The position numbers and the translations under genes were made by a program. The notes under the pieces are model-generated. The model was not told the origin of the DNA and ran no database searches. It worked only from the letters and a program-made list of their open reading frames with translations. A stretch of 64,000 nt of DNA from assembly GCF_052056295.1 (NCBI RefSeq), contig NZ_CP182494.1:310001-374000 (forward strand), in the 5' to 3' direction. Below are positions 15,750 through 24,489 of the stretch, in pieces. Within the stretch, counting starts at the first letter, position 1; every line of letters starts with the position of its first letter. This DNA comes from Catenovulum sp052056295. Its GTDB lineage: Bacteria > Pseudomonadota > Gammaproteobacteria > Enterobacterales > Alteromonadaceae.

Positions 15750-17770
15750 GCCAATTTTTCGCGCAGCAGTGCAACATTAATTGGTTTGGTTAAAAAGTCA
15801 TTCATACCCGCGTTGTCGCAGGCTTGACGGTCTTCTTCTGATACATTGGCAGTTAAAGCAATGATCGGGATGTTAAGCTCAGGCCATTGTTGGCGTATAC
15901 GAATGGTTGCAAGAATGCCGTCGACCTCTGGCATCATCATATCCATTAAAATGATATCGAACTTAGCTAAACCACAGGCATCTATTGCTTCCTGGCCATT
16001 CGCAGCAATTTGTACACTATGCTCGTCTCGTTCCAATAATGCTTTTAATACCAATTGATTTGCAACATTGTCTTCTGCTAACAATACTTTTAAGTTTCGT
16101 GTTGCAGGGGCGCTGCTGGCCGGATTAGGCTTGTCGCCTTGTTGTTCAACTATCTGCGCAGGTAGCTTAGTAATAAACTCAGTACCTTGATTTAACACAC
16201 TGTTGCATTCAATTGTCCCTTGCATTTTTTCAACTAAACCAGCAGCAATACTCAAGCCTAAACCTGTGCCTTCATATTTGCGATTTAAGTGTCTTTCCGC
16301 TTGCGTAAATGGGTTAAACACTTGGCGTATTTGTGTATCTGTCATACCTATGCCCGTATCTTTTACCACTATCACGAGCTGCCCGTCTAGATAATCAAAT
16401 GACACAGCTACTCTGCCCTGTTGGGTAAATTTAAATGCATTACCAAGCAGGTTTAAACATATTTGCATGACTTTGGTTGCATCTAACCACAGAGCTGTTG
16501 GCATATCATTGGCGAAATTTAGCTGAAAGTTAATACCGAGTTTTTTCGCCTGGCTTTGATAGGGTTGTATTTGTGACTGAAAATATTCCTGCACTTGGCA
16601 TGCTTGCGGCTTAAGTTGTATTTCGCCACTTTCAATTTGGGCAAAATCTAAGGTATCGCTAATTATCTCTTGTAACAGCAGCGCACTACTATTGGCCGCG
16701 TTGATATATTGAGCTGTTTTAGTAGATTGTTCGCCTTGCTCTGCAAATAATTGGCCTAGTAATTCTAAGTTGCCAATTATGACATTTATTGGTGTACGTA
16801 TTTCATGCGACATGGTGGCTAAAAATTGTGATTTTGCTTGATTCGCTGCCTCGGCAGATTCTTTAGCGCCTTTGAGTTCAAACTCTTTTAGTTTATTAAA
16901 ATGTATGTCTTTACAAGTGCCCATGTAACCACGAAAAATACCAAATTCGTCTACCATGGCAAAACCATTCATTGATACCCAGCGGTTTTCAGCTGATTTA
17001 GTTTCGATCTCAAATTCAAAATCATAAAAGTTTTGTTGTTTCTCAAGGAGAAACTCAAAATGTCGCCATTTTTTATGTTTAGACTTTTCACTTGTCGACG
17101 CCATGTCAACAAATGTATTGCCCTTAAAGTATGGATACATTTTACTTAAATGGTTTTTCTCATCTAACGAAATATAAGTGAAAACGTGTTTGTGATCGGT
17201 TTGCCAAAACCAATCCGAAGCAGATTCGGCAAATACTTTGAAACGTTTTTCGCTTTCTATTAAGGCTTTGCTTTTAGCGTTAAACATTTGGTTGAATTGG
17301 TCGCGTTGAATGATGTTAAAAGCTGCTTGTTTGATCACAGGCAGCAACGCATTTATAACTGCTTGGTCTGTATTTTTAAAAGCTTCTGGTTTGTCTGATA
17401 CAGCTAAAAAGATCAACTTTTGTTGTGCTTGTTCAAATGCTATTGCGAGCCTACTGATACAAACTTGTTGCACGCCTTTCGGTTGTGCGAGCAATTCTTC
17501 TAATATGTTTTGATTATTTACTAATGCGTTATCAGCTTGTATTACCTCGCGAAAATACTTGCCTATCGGCCAATTAGTTTCTTCATATATCGAGTGGGTA
17601 GTGGCAATTTGGTAATACGCATAAGGATTAATTTGATTGAGTAGTACTAGTTGTGCGCATTCTATATGTTGTTGTAATTGGCTCAACAAAGATTGCATGA
17701 TTTGTTGGTTGTCTTCACTTGTGGTGATTAGATCTATTGAATGCAATATCGAATTTGCATCTAGTTTCAT
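15722..17770 (-). CDS. Hybrid sensor histidine kinase (PAS, HisKA, HATPase, receiver)
   Basis: I start it at 17770, where GGAG precedes the ATG, giving 682 residues. Residues about 1-150 look GAF-like and about 165-290 are a PAS domain (SASDWFWQT). They are followed by the HisKA box FLATMSHEIRTP (His near 322), an ATPase domain with GLGLSIAAGL, and a C-terminal receiver with LLAEDN and phosphoacceptor Asp in ILMDMMMPEVDG. No membrane segment is seen, so it senses a cytoplasmic cue. As a hybrid enzyme lacking an Hpt domain it needs an external one, and the gene just upstream encodes exactly that. Confidence 0.9.
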   Translation of the reverse strand: MKLDANSILHSIDLITTSEDNQQIMQSLLSQLQQHIECAQLVLLNQINPYAYYQIATTHSIYEETNWPIGKYFREVIQADNALVNNQNILEELLAQPKGVQQVCISRLAIAFEQAQQKLIFLAVSDKPEAFKNTDQAVINALLPVIKQAAFNIIQRDQFNQMFNAKSKALIESEKRFKVFAESASDWFWQTDHKHVFTYISLDEKNHLSKMYPYFKGNTFVDMASTSEKSKHKKWRHFEFLLEKQQNFYDFEFEIETKSAENRWVSMNGFAMVDEFGIFRGYMGTCKDIHFNKLKEFELKGAKESAEAANQAKSQFLATMSHEIRTPINVIIGNLELLGQLFAEQGEQSTKTAQYINAANSSALLLQEIISDTLDFAQIESGEIQLKPQACQVQEYFQSQIQPYQSQAKKLGINFQLNFANDMPTALWLDATKVMQICLNLLGNAFKFTQQGRVAVSFDYLDGQLVIVVKDTGIGMTDTQIRQVFNPFTQAERHLNRKYEGTGLGLSIAAGLVEKMQGTIECNSVLNQGTEFITKLPAQIVEQQGDKPNPASSAPATRNLKVLLAEDNVANQLVLKALLERDEHSVQIAANGQEAIDACGLAKFDIILMDMMMPEVDGILATIRIRQQWPELNIPIIALTANVSEEDRQACDNAGMNDFLTKPINVALLREKLAYWAERMAS

Positions 17771-17810
17771 ACTGCAACTCCATAATGTCCATTTGCACGA
17801 TTGATTTATT

Positions 17811-17840
17811 TGCACATTGCAAATGTATTGCATTTTGCAA
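17811..17840. promoter_or_regulatory. TTGCA-rich repeat upstream of hybrid kinase gene
   Basis: The 134-base gap between the Hpt and hybrid kinase genes contains TTGCAAATG, TGCATTTTGC (17829-17838) and TTTTGC in close succession. TGCATTTTGC is shared with the perfect palindrome at 11625-11640 in the other promoter region of this locus. A common regulator is possible but unproven. Confidence 0.35.
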
Positions 17841-17904
17841 TTTTGCTTTTATCTAACCCGATGATTTTTAGACCGATTATTTTTGGCGCTTTTATTGAAT
17901 ACAG

Positions 17905-18264
17905 TTAGGTTAGCCAAGTTTTTCGGGCGTATTGCTGTGTGTGGGTATAACAATGTTCAAGTCGGTGTAACAAGCTTTGCATATTGTTCTGGTAATTTTG
18001 TTTTGCATCTTGCTCTATTTGCCAAGAAATTTCTGCAACCGCTATCGCTCCGTAACTTTTAGAGCTAGATTTAATGCTATGAGCAAGCCGAGTTATTTCA
18101 TCAATCGATTTGGTTTGGTTTATTTGTTGATTAAGTTGGGCGATGAGTTGTTCGCATTCGGTTAAATATACTTTAATTAACTCGGCAAACACATCAGCGC
18201 CTAGCTCTTCAACCAATGGCTGGATAATTTGCTCTGAAAAATATTCATGTTGTGAGGTAGTCAT
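17905..18264 (-). CDS. Histidine phosphotransfer (Hpt) protein
   Basis: This 119-residue protein is all-helical by composition and carries the Hpt motif LAHSIKSSSKSYGA (His near residue 60). It would relay phosphate between the hybrid kinase receiver and a final response regulator. The start is the ATG at 18264, with GAGTGA upstream on the coding strand. This start lies back to back with the ATG of the glycosyltransferase gene on the other strand, the two sharing the bases CATG (18262-18265), so each ribosome site lies inside the other gene. Confidence 0.88.
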   Translation of the reverse strand: MTTSQHEYFSEQIIQPLVEELGADVFAELIKVYLTECEQLIAQLNQQINQTKSIDEITRLAHSIKSSSKSYGAIAVAEISWQIEQDAKQNYQNNMQSLLHRLEHCYTHTQQYARKTWLT

Positions 18265-19294
18265 GGTCACTCAGATTTATCACTTAGTTGATAGTTCAAA
18301 TTACGCGGGTATAGAATCAAGTTTAGTCAATCATTGCCGTCTTTTACAACAAGCAGGTAAACAAGTTAGTTGTATTTTTTGGCGCGAGTACCCAGAAAAT
18401 GTGCTGCACGACAAATTAACACAGCACAATATCCCCTATCAGTTTATGCAAGCTAGCGTACAAGAGTTTTGTGATTTTCTAAAACAATTGCCTGTAGGCG
18501 CAGTAATACATACGCATGGATATAAAGCCGGAATATTAGGTAAGCTATTTTGTGCTGTGTATAAAGTTAAATGCGTGTCAACTTATCACGCCGGTGAATG
18601 GGGGCAAGGCTGGGTTAAATTATACAACGCGGTTGATTGTGCTTTGGCGCCACTTGCGGCACACAATTTTGCAGTATCGGCTAATATTCAAAATCGTTTA
18701 CCTGGCAAAAGTGAATTGTTCGCTAATTTTGTGATGAGCCAAAGCAGTAGTGAAGTGAGCACTCAAGTACTAAATAGCGAGATTAAAGCTTGTTTTATCG
18801 GTAGATTGTCACACGAAAAAGGCCCTGATATTTTTGTGCAAGTGGCTAAAAACCTTCAGCAGCTTGGTTTTAATCAATGCCAATTTGATATGTATGGAGC
18901 TGGCGCTGTTCATTTTGCGCAGGAGCAATTACCACAAAACTGCCAAATTAAAGGATTTTGCAGTAATACTGAGAAGTTGTGGGCGCAATATAATGTATTG
19001 ATTATTAGTTCGCGTGCCGAAGGTTTACCTATGGTCGCGATAGAAGCAATGTTGCACGGTTGTATGGTGATTTGCACGCCAGTCGGTCAACTACCGCACA
19101 TTATTCAATCTAATCAAACTGGTTTATTAGCTAAATCGACGGACGCAGAAGCACTGACTGATTGTTTGCAACTTTATATGCAACTTTCTGAAACTGAGAA
19201 AAAAACAATTGTGCAAAATGCCTATGAGCTAGCAAGTGAAATTTTTTCAGGCAAACAACAACTCAAACAACTGCTAAAAGCATACTCCAAATAA
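18263..19294 (+). CDS. Glycosyltransferase family 4 protein
   Basis: From the ATG at 18263, preceded by GAGG, this is a 343-residue GT-B enzyme. The N terminus IYHLVDSSNYAGIESSLV is the usual GT4 start. The donor half carries CFIGRLSHEKGPDIF and SRAEGLPMVAIEAMLHG, with the conserved Glu residues. It closes the polysaccharide locus and probably belongs to it, although it stands alone on the plus strand. A 10-base inverted repeat (19305-19314 with 19336-19345) lies across its end and the end of the facing gene. Confidence 0.87.
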   Translation: MVTQIYHLVDSSNYAGIESSLVNHCRLLQQAGKQVSCIFWREYPENVLHDKLTQHNIPYQFMQASVQEFCDFLKQLPVGAVIHTHGYKAGILGKLFCAVYKVKCVSTYHAGEWGQGWVKLYNAVDCALAPLAAHNFAVSANIQNRLPGKSELFANFVMSQSSSEVSTQVLNSEIKACFIGRLSHEKGPDIFVQVAKNLQQLGFNQCQFDMYGAGAVHFAQEQLPQNCQIKGFCSNTEKLWAQYNVLIISSRAEGLPMVAIEAMLHGCMVICTPVGQLPHIIQSNQTGLLAKSTDAEALTDCLQLYMQLSETEKKTIVQNAYELASEIFSGKQQLKQLLKAYSK

Positions 19295-19311
19295 GAGTTG
19301 TATGGGTGTCA

Positions 19312-20088
19312 TTAAAAAACTAATACGCCATTTTCTAATGACACCTCAATGCCTTCGCTGCCTTTAATGCGCTTAACCCAAGCTTGAGCTATTTGCTCCA
19401 TTTCACCTGTGTCGGTTATTTCTTGTGCTGCCATTTGCCAGCGCTGCACGATATTTGTATCAGTACCTTTTGACATAGCTATGTAAACGTCTGAACGGTT
19501 TAAGACAAACACTACTTTTAACGTGTTCATCGACAGCCCCAATTCATGGGCCAAATAATGTGTTGTCAGTTTTTCTGTGGCGATAACAGGCAAGCGGTCG
19601 GCCATTAAGCGACGTAAATTTTGGCTATGGTTGGTAACCGGATGTAAGTTTTCAAAACCTAAGTTTTCAAGCCATATTGAGCGAATATCCCCACGCACAA
19701 CCCCTATACCAGATATAGCACGCAATTCTTCTACATTGTTGATAGCTATCATTGAATCGCGTCTAGCATACACTAGCCATTGTTTTGATAACACGTGTTT
19801 GATCCAGTGATATTTATGCTCCCGACCTTCTGTACGAGAAAAACTAAAAAACAAGACATTTCTGTATTTGTCGGCCGTGTACAAAACCCTTACTTCTGGC
19901 ATAACTTCAATTTGCGTTTTGTCTTTTAACTTTCGTTGCATAGCTTTTACAACGTCGGTTACGTAGCCGTCAACTTCACCAGATAAGTTAACAAAATTGG
20001 CTGGTGGCTCGCTCACAGTCACTATTCTTAAGGGATCAGCCTGGATAGTAGCTGCAAGAAACATTAGGCAAAAAAGGCAAAATTTCAT
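19312..20088 (-). CDS. Periplasmic solute-binding protein (SBP_bac_3-like)
   Basis: The product (258 residues from the ATG at 20088; a GTG three codons earlier is possible) starts with a signal peptide ending near IQA. It then reads LRIVTVSEPPANFVNLSGEVDGYVTDVVKAMQ, the opening of amino-acid-type extracellular binding proteins. A central GIGVVRGD block is also typical. No permease or ATPase gene is adjacent, so it is an orphan that may feed a distant transporter or a sensor kinase. The ligand cannot be inferred. Confidence 0.75.
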   Translation of the reverse strand: MKFCLFCLMFLAATIQADPLRIVTVSEPPANFVNLSGEVDGYVTDVVKAMQRKLKDKTQIEVMPEVRVLYTADKYRNVLFFSFSRTEGREHKYHWIKHVLSKQWLVYARRDSMIAINNVEELRAISGIGVVRGDIRSIWLENLGFENLHPVTNHSQNLRRLMADRLPVIATEKLTTHYLAHELGLSMNTLKVVFVLNRSDVYIAMSKGTDTNIVQRWQMAAQEITDTGEMEQIAQAWVKRIKGSEGIEVSLENGVLVF

Positions 20089-20239
20089 TTGAAGCACTCA
20101 AACACAAAGTTTCTTTTAAAAAGTATAGTTTAGATAGCGAACAATTAAAGCGTGGCGATAATTTAATCGACTTGCTATGCTTTGTTCAGGTTTTGTACTA
20201 AACCTTTGTTAAGAATAAATAATGGGTTAAGGAATTATT

Positions 20240-20464
20240 ATGGCTAAGTACGACGAATATAAAGTAATGCATGTTGTTGAAGGTGGTTGTGGAACATTAT
20301 TGTTAGGCTCAAGTGGTTTGCCACTAAAAAAGTTAGAGTCTACGTTAAATCAAGAAGCTGCAAGTGGTTGGGAACTCGTTTTTCAGGTTATTGAAAATAA
20401 GAGGTTTTGGTTGTTTTGGACACGCGAAGCCGTAATTATCACGCTTGGCAGAAAAAATGGCTAA
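20240..20464 (+). CDS. DUF4177-like small protein
   Basis: The 74-residue product matches the DUF4177 pattern: an opening YDEYKVMHV, a middle LESTLNQEAASGWELV and a closing strand ending in a basic LGRKN. The domain is a small alpha/beta fold with no known activity. GGAAT lies about 8 bases before the ATG. It is the first of four closely spaced genes and overlaps the YidD-like gene by 8 bases, so co-translation is likely. Confidence 0.75.
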   Translation: MAKYDEYKVMHVVEGGCGTLLLGSSGLPLKKLESTLNQEAASGWELVFQVIENKRFWLFWTREAVIITLGRKNG

Positions 20465-20681
20465 ACGCCTTATTTTAGCCGCTATTCGACGCTATCAGCG
20501 CAATGGCGGCTCTAAACATTATTTTAATTTAGAGTGTAACTTCACCCCAACTTGCTCTGAATATACAGCTCAAGCAATTACTAAATATGGGGGTGTAAAA
20601 GGCATAAAGTTAGGTTTTAAGCGCATTTGCCGCTGCAACCAAAAAGACAATCCGAATATTATTGACGATCCGCTGCAATAA
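20457..20681 (+). CDS. YidD-like membrane protein insertion factor paralogue
   Basis: The 74-residue product carries the YidD signature CNFTPTCSEYTAQAITKYGGVKGIKLGFKRICRC (residues about 25-58). YidD proteins help insert membrane proteins at the inner membrane. The ATG at 20457 overlaps the DUF4177 gene by 8 bases. Two things differ from canonical YidD: the usual segment before the first Cys (YQRFISPL type) is altered to YQRNGGSKHYF, and the HP-GG-DPV tail is replaced by NQKDNPNIIDDP. It also lies away from rpmH-rnpA, so it looks like a specialised paralogue. Confidence 0.85.
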   Translation: MAKRLILAAIRRYQRNGGSKHYFNLECNFTPTCSEYTAQAITKYGGVKGIKLGFKRICRCNQKDNPNIIDDPLQ

Positions 20682-20703
20682 TTTAGCTCACAGGTAAAAA
20701 TTA

Positions 20704-21096
20704 ATGGACGAACAAAGTTTACGCGAGGAAGAAGAAACGCTTCGCCAACAAATTCAAAAGCTTACCCCGGAACAAAAAAAACGTTATTACCAATTAGAAG
20801 GCCAAAGAGTTAAAGACCCAGATACCTATGCGGTTTTAAACTACTTTTTTATCACTGGTTTGCATCATTTTTATTTGGGTAAAAATCTCCAAGGTTTTAT
20901 CGATTTAGCCATTTTGGCCATAGGTATCTTGTTTATAGAATATTATGGTTGGGTACTGATAATCGCCATTAGTTTGTATGAGCTTATCCAATTGTTTAAC
21001 AGCCAAAACATATTGTACCAATACAATAACCAAGTAATGCGGCAAACGCTTGCTGAGGTTAGCCAGCACAATATGACAGAACAAGCGAAAATTTAA
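20704..21096 (+). CDS. TM2-domain membrane protein
   Basis: This 130-residue protein has a charged coiled-coil N terminus (about 1-35), then KDPDTYAVLNYFFITGLHHFYLGKNLQGFIDL and a second hydrophobic segment, which matches the TM2 domain. TM2 proteins are small inner-membrane proteins of unknown role. It begins 22 bases after the YidD-like gene and 45 bases before the M48 protease gene, so all four probably form one operon. Confidence 0.8.
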   Translation: MDEQSLREEEETLRQQIQKLTPEQKKRYYQLEGQRVKDPDTYAVLNYFFITGLHHFYLGKNLQGFIDLAILAIGILFIEYYGWVLIIAISLYELIQLFNSQNILYQYNNQVMRQTLAEVSQHNMTEQAKI

Positions 21097-21141
21097 TCCA
21101 ACGGCTAATCAATACACTATAGAAAACATGGAATAAACACA

Positions 21142-21936
21142 GTGGAAGAAAAAATTGTTTTTCGAGAAGACCGCAAACAATGGTTGATTATTGGTTTGGC
21201 TATCGCCGCAGTTACAATTCTCGCAGTGTATAAAACTTACACTTATATATTGCCAACATTTTCCGAATTCGTTGCGAAGAAAATCCCAGCCGATATTGTT
21301 GTAGATATTGCTGAATCAACGATTGAAGAGTTAGACAAAGAGATTTTAAAACCAACTAATCTATCCGCGGAACAACAAAATCAGATAGATGCTTTATTTA
21401 AGCAGATGTTACAAGCTTTACCTAAAACACGCCAAAGCCAATACAAGTTACTTTATCGTAGTTGGCCTGATACGCCGAATGCTATGGCGCTGGTAGATGG
21501 ACGCATAATTCTAACCGATGAACTGATTGAATTAACCGATAATCAGCAACAAATAGCGGCAATTTTGTTACATGAAATGGGCCATGTTGAACATAACCAT
21601 GGGTTAGAGAATTTGGTGCAAGCTTCTACCCTTTCTATCGCTGGTTTATTATTTGTTGGTGACATTACCAGTTTGAGCGCGGTTTTAATGCAAGGTGCGG
21701 TACATGGCATAAATTTGTCTTATTCGCGGCAAGCTGAATTAGATGCGGATGAATTTGCTCATCAACATATGTTGCAACACTATCAATCGAGTGCAGCATT
21801 TTTGCAGGTATTACAAAAGCTTGCTGAACACGCGGAAAATTCAGACAAAGCAGAAAATTATTCGAGCGAGCACGATTGGTTTAGTACTCACCCGAACATC
21901 AAATCACGAATTGAGATTATGCAAAAATTAAATTAA
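21142..21936 (+). CDS. M48-family membrane-anchored metalloprotease
   Basis: The 264-residue product has one N-terminal membrane segment (about 12-30). It carries the zinc motif HEMGH at about 144-148 and the third ligand in ELDADEFAHQHM near 200, the gluzincin arrangement of M48 (BepA/YggG-like) peptidases. The start is a GTG at 21142 because the ATG at 21128 runs into a stop at once. Such proteases degrade misfolded envelope proteins. Following a YidD-like insertase factor, a role in membrane-protein quality control is a reasonable inference. The stop overlaps lldD on the other strand by 9 bases. Confidence 0.85.
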   Translation: MEEKIVFREDRKQWLIIGLAIAAVTILAVYKTYTYILPTFSEFVAKKIPADIVVDIAESTIEELDKEILKPTNLSAEQQNQIDALFKQMLQALPKTRQSQYKLLYRSWPDTPNAMALVDGRIILTDELIELTDNQQQIAAILLHEMGHVEHNHGLENLVQASTLSIAGLLFVGDITSLSAVLMQGAVHGINLSYSRQAELDADEFAHQHMLQHYQSSAAFLQVLQKLAEHAENSDKAENYSSEHDWFSTHPNIKSRIEIMQKLN

Positions 21937-23058
21937 TGAATCTCGGCTTAATTCATTAATGTTTTTTGCGCCAGTTAACGTCATAGCAACACGCATTTCT
22001 TTGGCATATAGGTCAAGCAAGTTTTCAACCCCAGCTTGACCATTTGCCGCTAGCGCATAAATAAACGAGCGACCTAACATAGTTAAATCTGCGCCTAGTG
22101 CCAGCATACGCACAACATCTAAACCAGAGCGAATGCCTGAGTCGACAATTAGTTTAATATCGCCTTTCACTGCATCAGCAATTTTCGGCAATGCTTTGGC
22201 TGACGACATTACTCCATCGAGCTGACGCCCCCCGTGGTTTGATACAACAATTCCGTCTGCGCCAAACTTAACTGCATCTTTGGCATCGTCTACATCTAAA
22301 ATGCCTTTAATCACCATAGGGCCATCCCAAAATTCTCGGATCCATTCAAGGTCTTTCCATGAAATTGACGGGTCAAAGTTAGCGCCTAACCAACCAATAT
22401 AATCTTCTAATTTGGTTGGTGTACCTCGGTAAGTAGAGATATTGCCTAAATCATGTGGTTTACCCAATAAACCAACATCCCACGCCCATTGAGGATGCGT
22501 CATTGCTTGTAATATTCGACGCGCGGCAGCATTTTTTCCGCTCATGCCTGAATGCATATCGCGATAACGCGCACCTGGCACTGGCATATCAACGGTAAAT
22601 ACTAAGGTAGTTACACCAGCTGCTTTTGCACGCTCTAATACGTTTTTCATAAAGCCGCGATCTTTTAACACATACAGCTGAAACCACATGGGTCTTTCAA
22701 TTGCTGGAGTAACTTCTTCAATCGGACAGACTGACACAGTTGATAAGGTAAAAGGCAAACCTTTGTTAGCCGCAGCTTTTGCAGCTTGAACTTCACCACG
22801 GCGAGCATACATGCCGGTTAAACCAACAGGTGCTAAAGCAATAGGCATATTGAGTTTTTCACCAAAAATTTCAGTGCTTAAATCTAACTCGGCCATATTG
22901 TTTAATACCCTTTGTTTTAGCGCAATATCGGCTAAATCATCGGTATTTTTTTGTAAAGTATGCTCTCGATAAGATCCACCATCTATATAGTGGAACAAAA
23001 AGGGTGGCAATTTGGCTTCGGCCGCTTTGCGGTAATCTGTTGGTGCTGAAATTATCAT
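21928..23058 (-). CDS. lldD: FMN-dependent L-lactate dehydrogenase
   Basis: This 376-residue protein follows E. coli LldD closely from its first residues (MIISAPTDYRKAAEAKLPPF) through LAPVGLTGMYARRGE, FTVDMPVPGARYRD and the catalytic VSNHGGRQLDG to the C-terminal MTLTGAKNINELSRDSL. It oxidises L-lactate to pyruvate with FMN at the inner membrane and passes electrons to quinone. It is about 20 residues shorter at the C terminus than the E. coli enzyme. A divergent LysR gene 98 bases away is the likely regulator. No permease gene is adjacent. Confidence 0.95.
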   Translation of the reverse strand: MIISAPTDYRKAAEAKLPPFLFHYIDGGSYREHTLQKNTDDLADIALKQRVLNNMAELDLSTEIFGEKLNMPIALAPVGLTGMYARRGEVQAAKAAANKGLPFTLSTVSVCPIEEVTPAIERPMWFQLYVLKDRGFMKNVLERAKAAGVTTLVFTVDMPVPGARYRDMHSGMSGKNAAARRILQAMTHPQWAWDVGLLGKPHDLGNISTYRGTPTKLEDYIGWLGANFDPSISWKDLEWIREFWDGPMVIKGILDVDDAKDAVKFGADGIVVSNHGGRQLDGVMSSAKALPKIADAVKGDIKLIVDSGIRSGLDVVRMLALGADLTMLGRSFIYALAANGQAGVENLLDLYAKEMRVAMTLTGAKNINELSRDSLI

Positions 23059-23156
23059 TTATCTAACCTTTATTTTTAGTTTTGCAAACAATAACGCTTT
23101 ATCTTTTGTCGATAAATAGAAATAATGAACAACACTAATTCCAAAAACAAATAAAT

Positions 23157-24062
23157 ATGTTGGCAAACGACTTAATTCTATTTTCACAAGTAATTGAGCT
23201 TGGCAGTTTTAGCAAAGCGGCTGAGGTGAATAACTTAACCAATTCGGTGGTAAGTAAACGCATTGCTCGGCTAGAAAAAGAGTTGGGCGTGCAATTGCTC
23301 TATCGCACCACCCGCAAACTAACAGTTACTGAAGCTGGTAGTATTTTAGCGATACGCGCCAAACAAGTTGAGCAAGCAACGACAGAAGCGATACATTCAG
23401 TTTCTGGTTTAGGCGAAAAAATTGCCGGTCATATCAAAATGTCGGTGCCCACTATTTCTGGTGATTTGTTATTAGCTGAGTCGGTTGCACAATTTTGTAA
23501 TCAACACCCGGGCTTAACTGTCGATATGTCGATGGATAACCGTTTTGTTGATTTAATTAATGAAGGATACGATTTAGTAATTCGCACAGGTTTATTAGAA
23601 GACTCCAGCTTAATCGCCAAACATATAATAGATTCGCAATGGGTTGTTTGTGCATCGCCCAATTACATTAAACAATATGGCAAACCACCAACCCCCAAAG
23701 CGCTGCAACAACACAATTGTTTAAAATATAGTTACCAAACCTCTGGCGCCAACGAATGGGAATTTAAATCGGATACAGGTAATTATTTCGTGCGTATTGA
23801 AGGGGCGTTTTCAACCAACAACGCCAGCGCGTTACGCAAAGCTGTGTTAGCTGGTCATGGTATTGCTTATGTACCTAGATGTTTGGTGTATCCTGATCTA
23901 GTCAGCGGCGAATTAGTCGAGTTATTTCCAAAGCTAGTTGGCAAAACTTTGGGGGTTTATGCTGTATACCCTTTTACCAAACATCCACCGAATAAAATTA
24001 AGTTATTAGTCGAACATATCAAACAAGCATATTTAAATATGTCGCATTATTTTGTGGGTTAA
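23157..24062 (+). CDS. LysR-family transcriptional regulator
   Basis: The 301-residue protein begins with a winged helix-turn-helix (LILFSQVIELGSFSKAAEVNNLTNSVVSKRIARLEKELGVQLLYRTTRKL) and continues with a LysR substrate-binding domain. The opening resembles regulators of the LrhA/AaeR-like group. Divergence from lldD across 98 bases suggests control of lactate use and of its own gene. There is no clear ribosome site before the ATG. Confidence 0.9.
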   Translation: MLANDLILFSQVIELGSFSKAAEVNNLTNSVVSKRIARLEKELGVQLLYRTTRKLTVTEAGSILAIRAKQVEQATTEAIHSVSGLGEKIAGHIKMSVPTISGDLLLAESVAQFCNQHPGLTVDMSMDNRFVDLINEGYDLVIRTGLLEDSSLIAKHIIDSQWVVCASPNYIKQYGKPPTPKALQQHNCLKYSYQTSGANEWEFKSDTGNYFVRIEGAFSTNNASALRKAVLAGHGIAYVPRCLVYPDLVSGELVELFPKLVGKTLGVYAVYPFTKHPPNKIKLLVEHIKQAYLNMSHYFVG

Positions 24063-24107
24063 AATGCTAAAGTAAAGCTGTTCAGTTAATTGATAAAAAG
24101 AAAAAAT

Positions 24108-24449
24108 ATGAGTTCATTGGAAGAGTACAAAACCTTAATTGATAAATTTGTGAACGCGAGTACGTCACCTCTGGCTGAAAAGCTCAGACAAAATACATTC
24201 TCTGAAGAAGAAAAGATAAATCACGCTTTATTAGCTTTAACGCCAGAGCAAAAGACTTTAGTGGCAGATTTACTCGACAACGCTCGCGTTAGTGGTATTC
24301 ACGCGACCCTAGCAATTCTTAGCGAGATGCAAAACTTGCAGGCGATGAAAATAACCATTAACGAGCAAGAGATACCGATTGAGCCTTTTGGTACTGAACT
24401 TCATTTTGATTATATTGCACGAAAAGCAGGCGACGATTGGCCAGCATGA
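24108..24449 (+). CDS. Hypothetical protein (DUF6547-like)
   Basis: The ATG at 24108 behind an AAAAAGAAA purine run gives a 113-residue soluble protein, predicted mostly helical, with the phrases LLALTPEQKTLVADLLDNARVSGIHATLA and EIPIEPFGTELHFDYIARKAGDDWP. From memory this resembles the DUF6547 family, but I hold that assignment loosely. No catalytic motif is visible. It lies between the LysR gene and a DUF2071 gene on the same strand, 40 bases before the latter. Confidence 0.65.
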   Translation: MSSLEEYKTLIDKFVNASTSPLAEKLRQNTFSEEEKINHALLALTPEQKTLVADLLDNARVSGIHATLAILSEMQNLQAMKITINEQEIPIEPFGTELHFDYIARKAGDDWPA

Positions 24450-24489
24450 ATAATAAATAGATTTAATTTTTCGATATAAAGGAATAACT

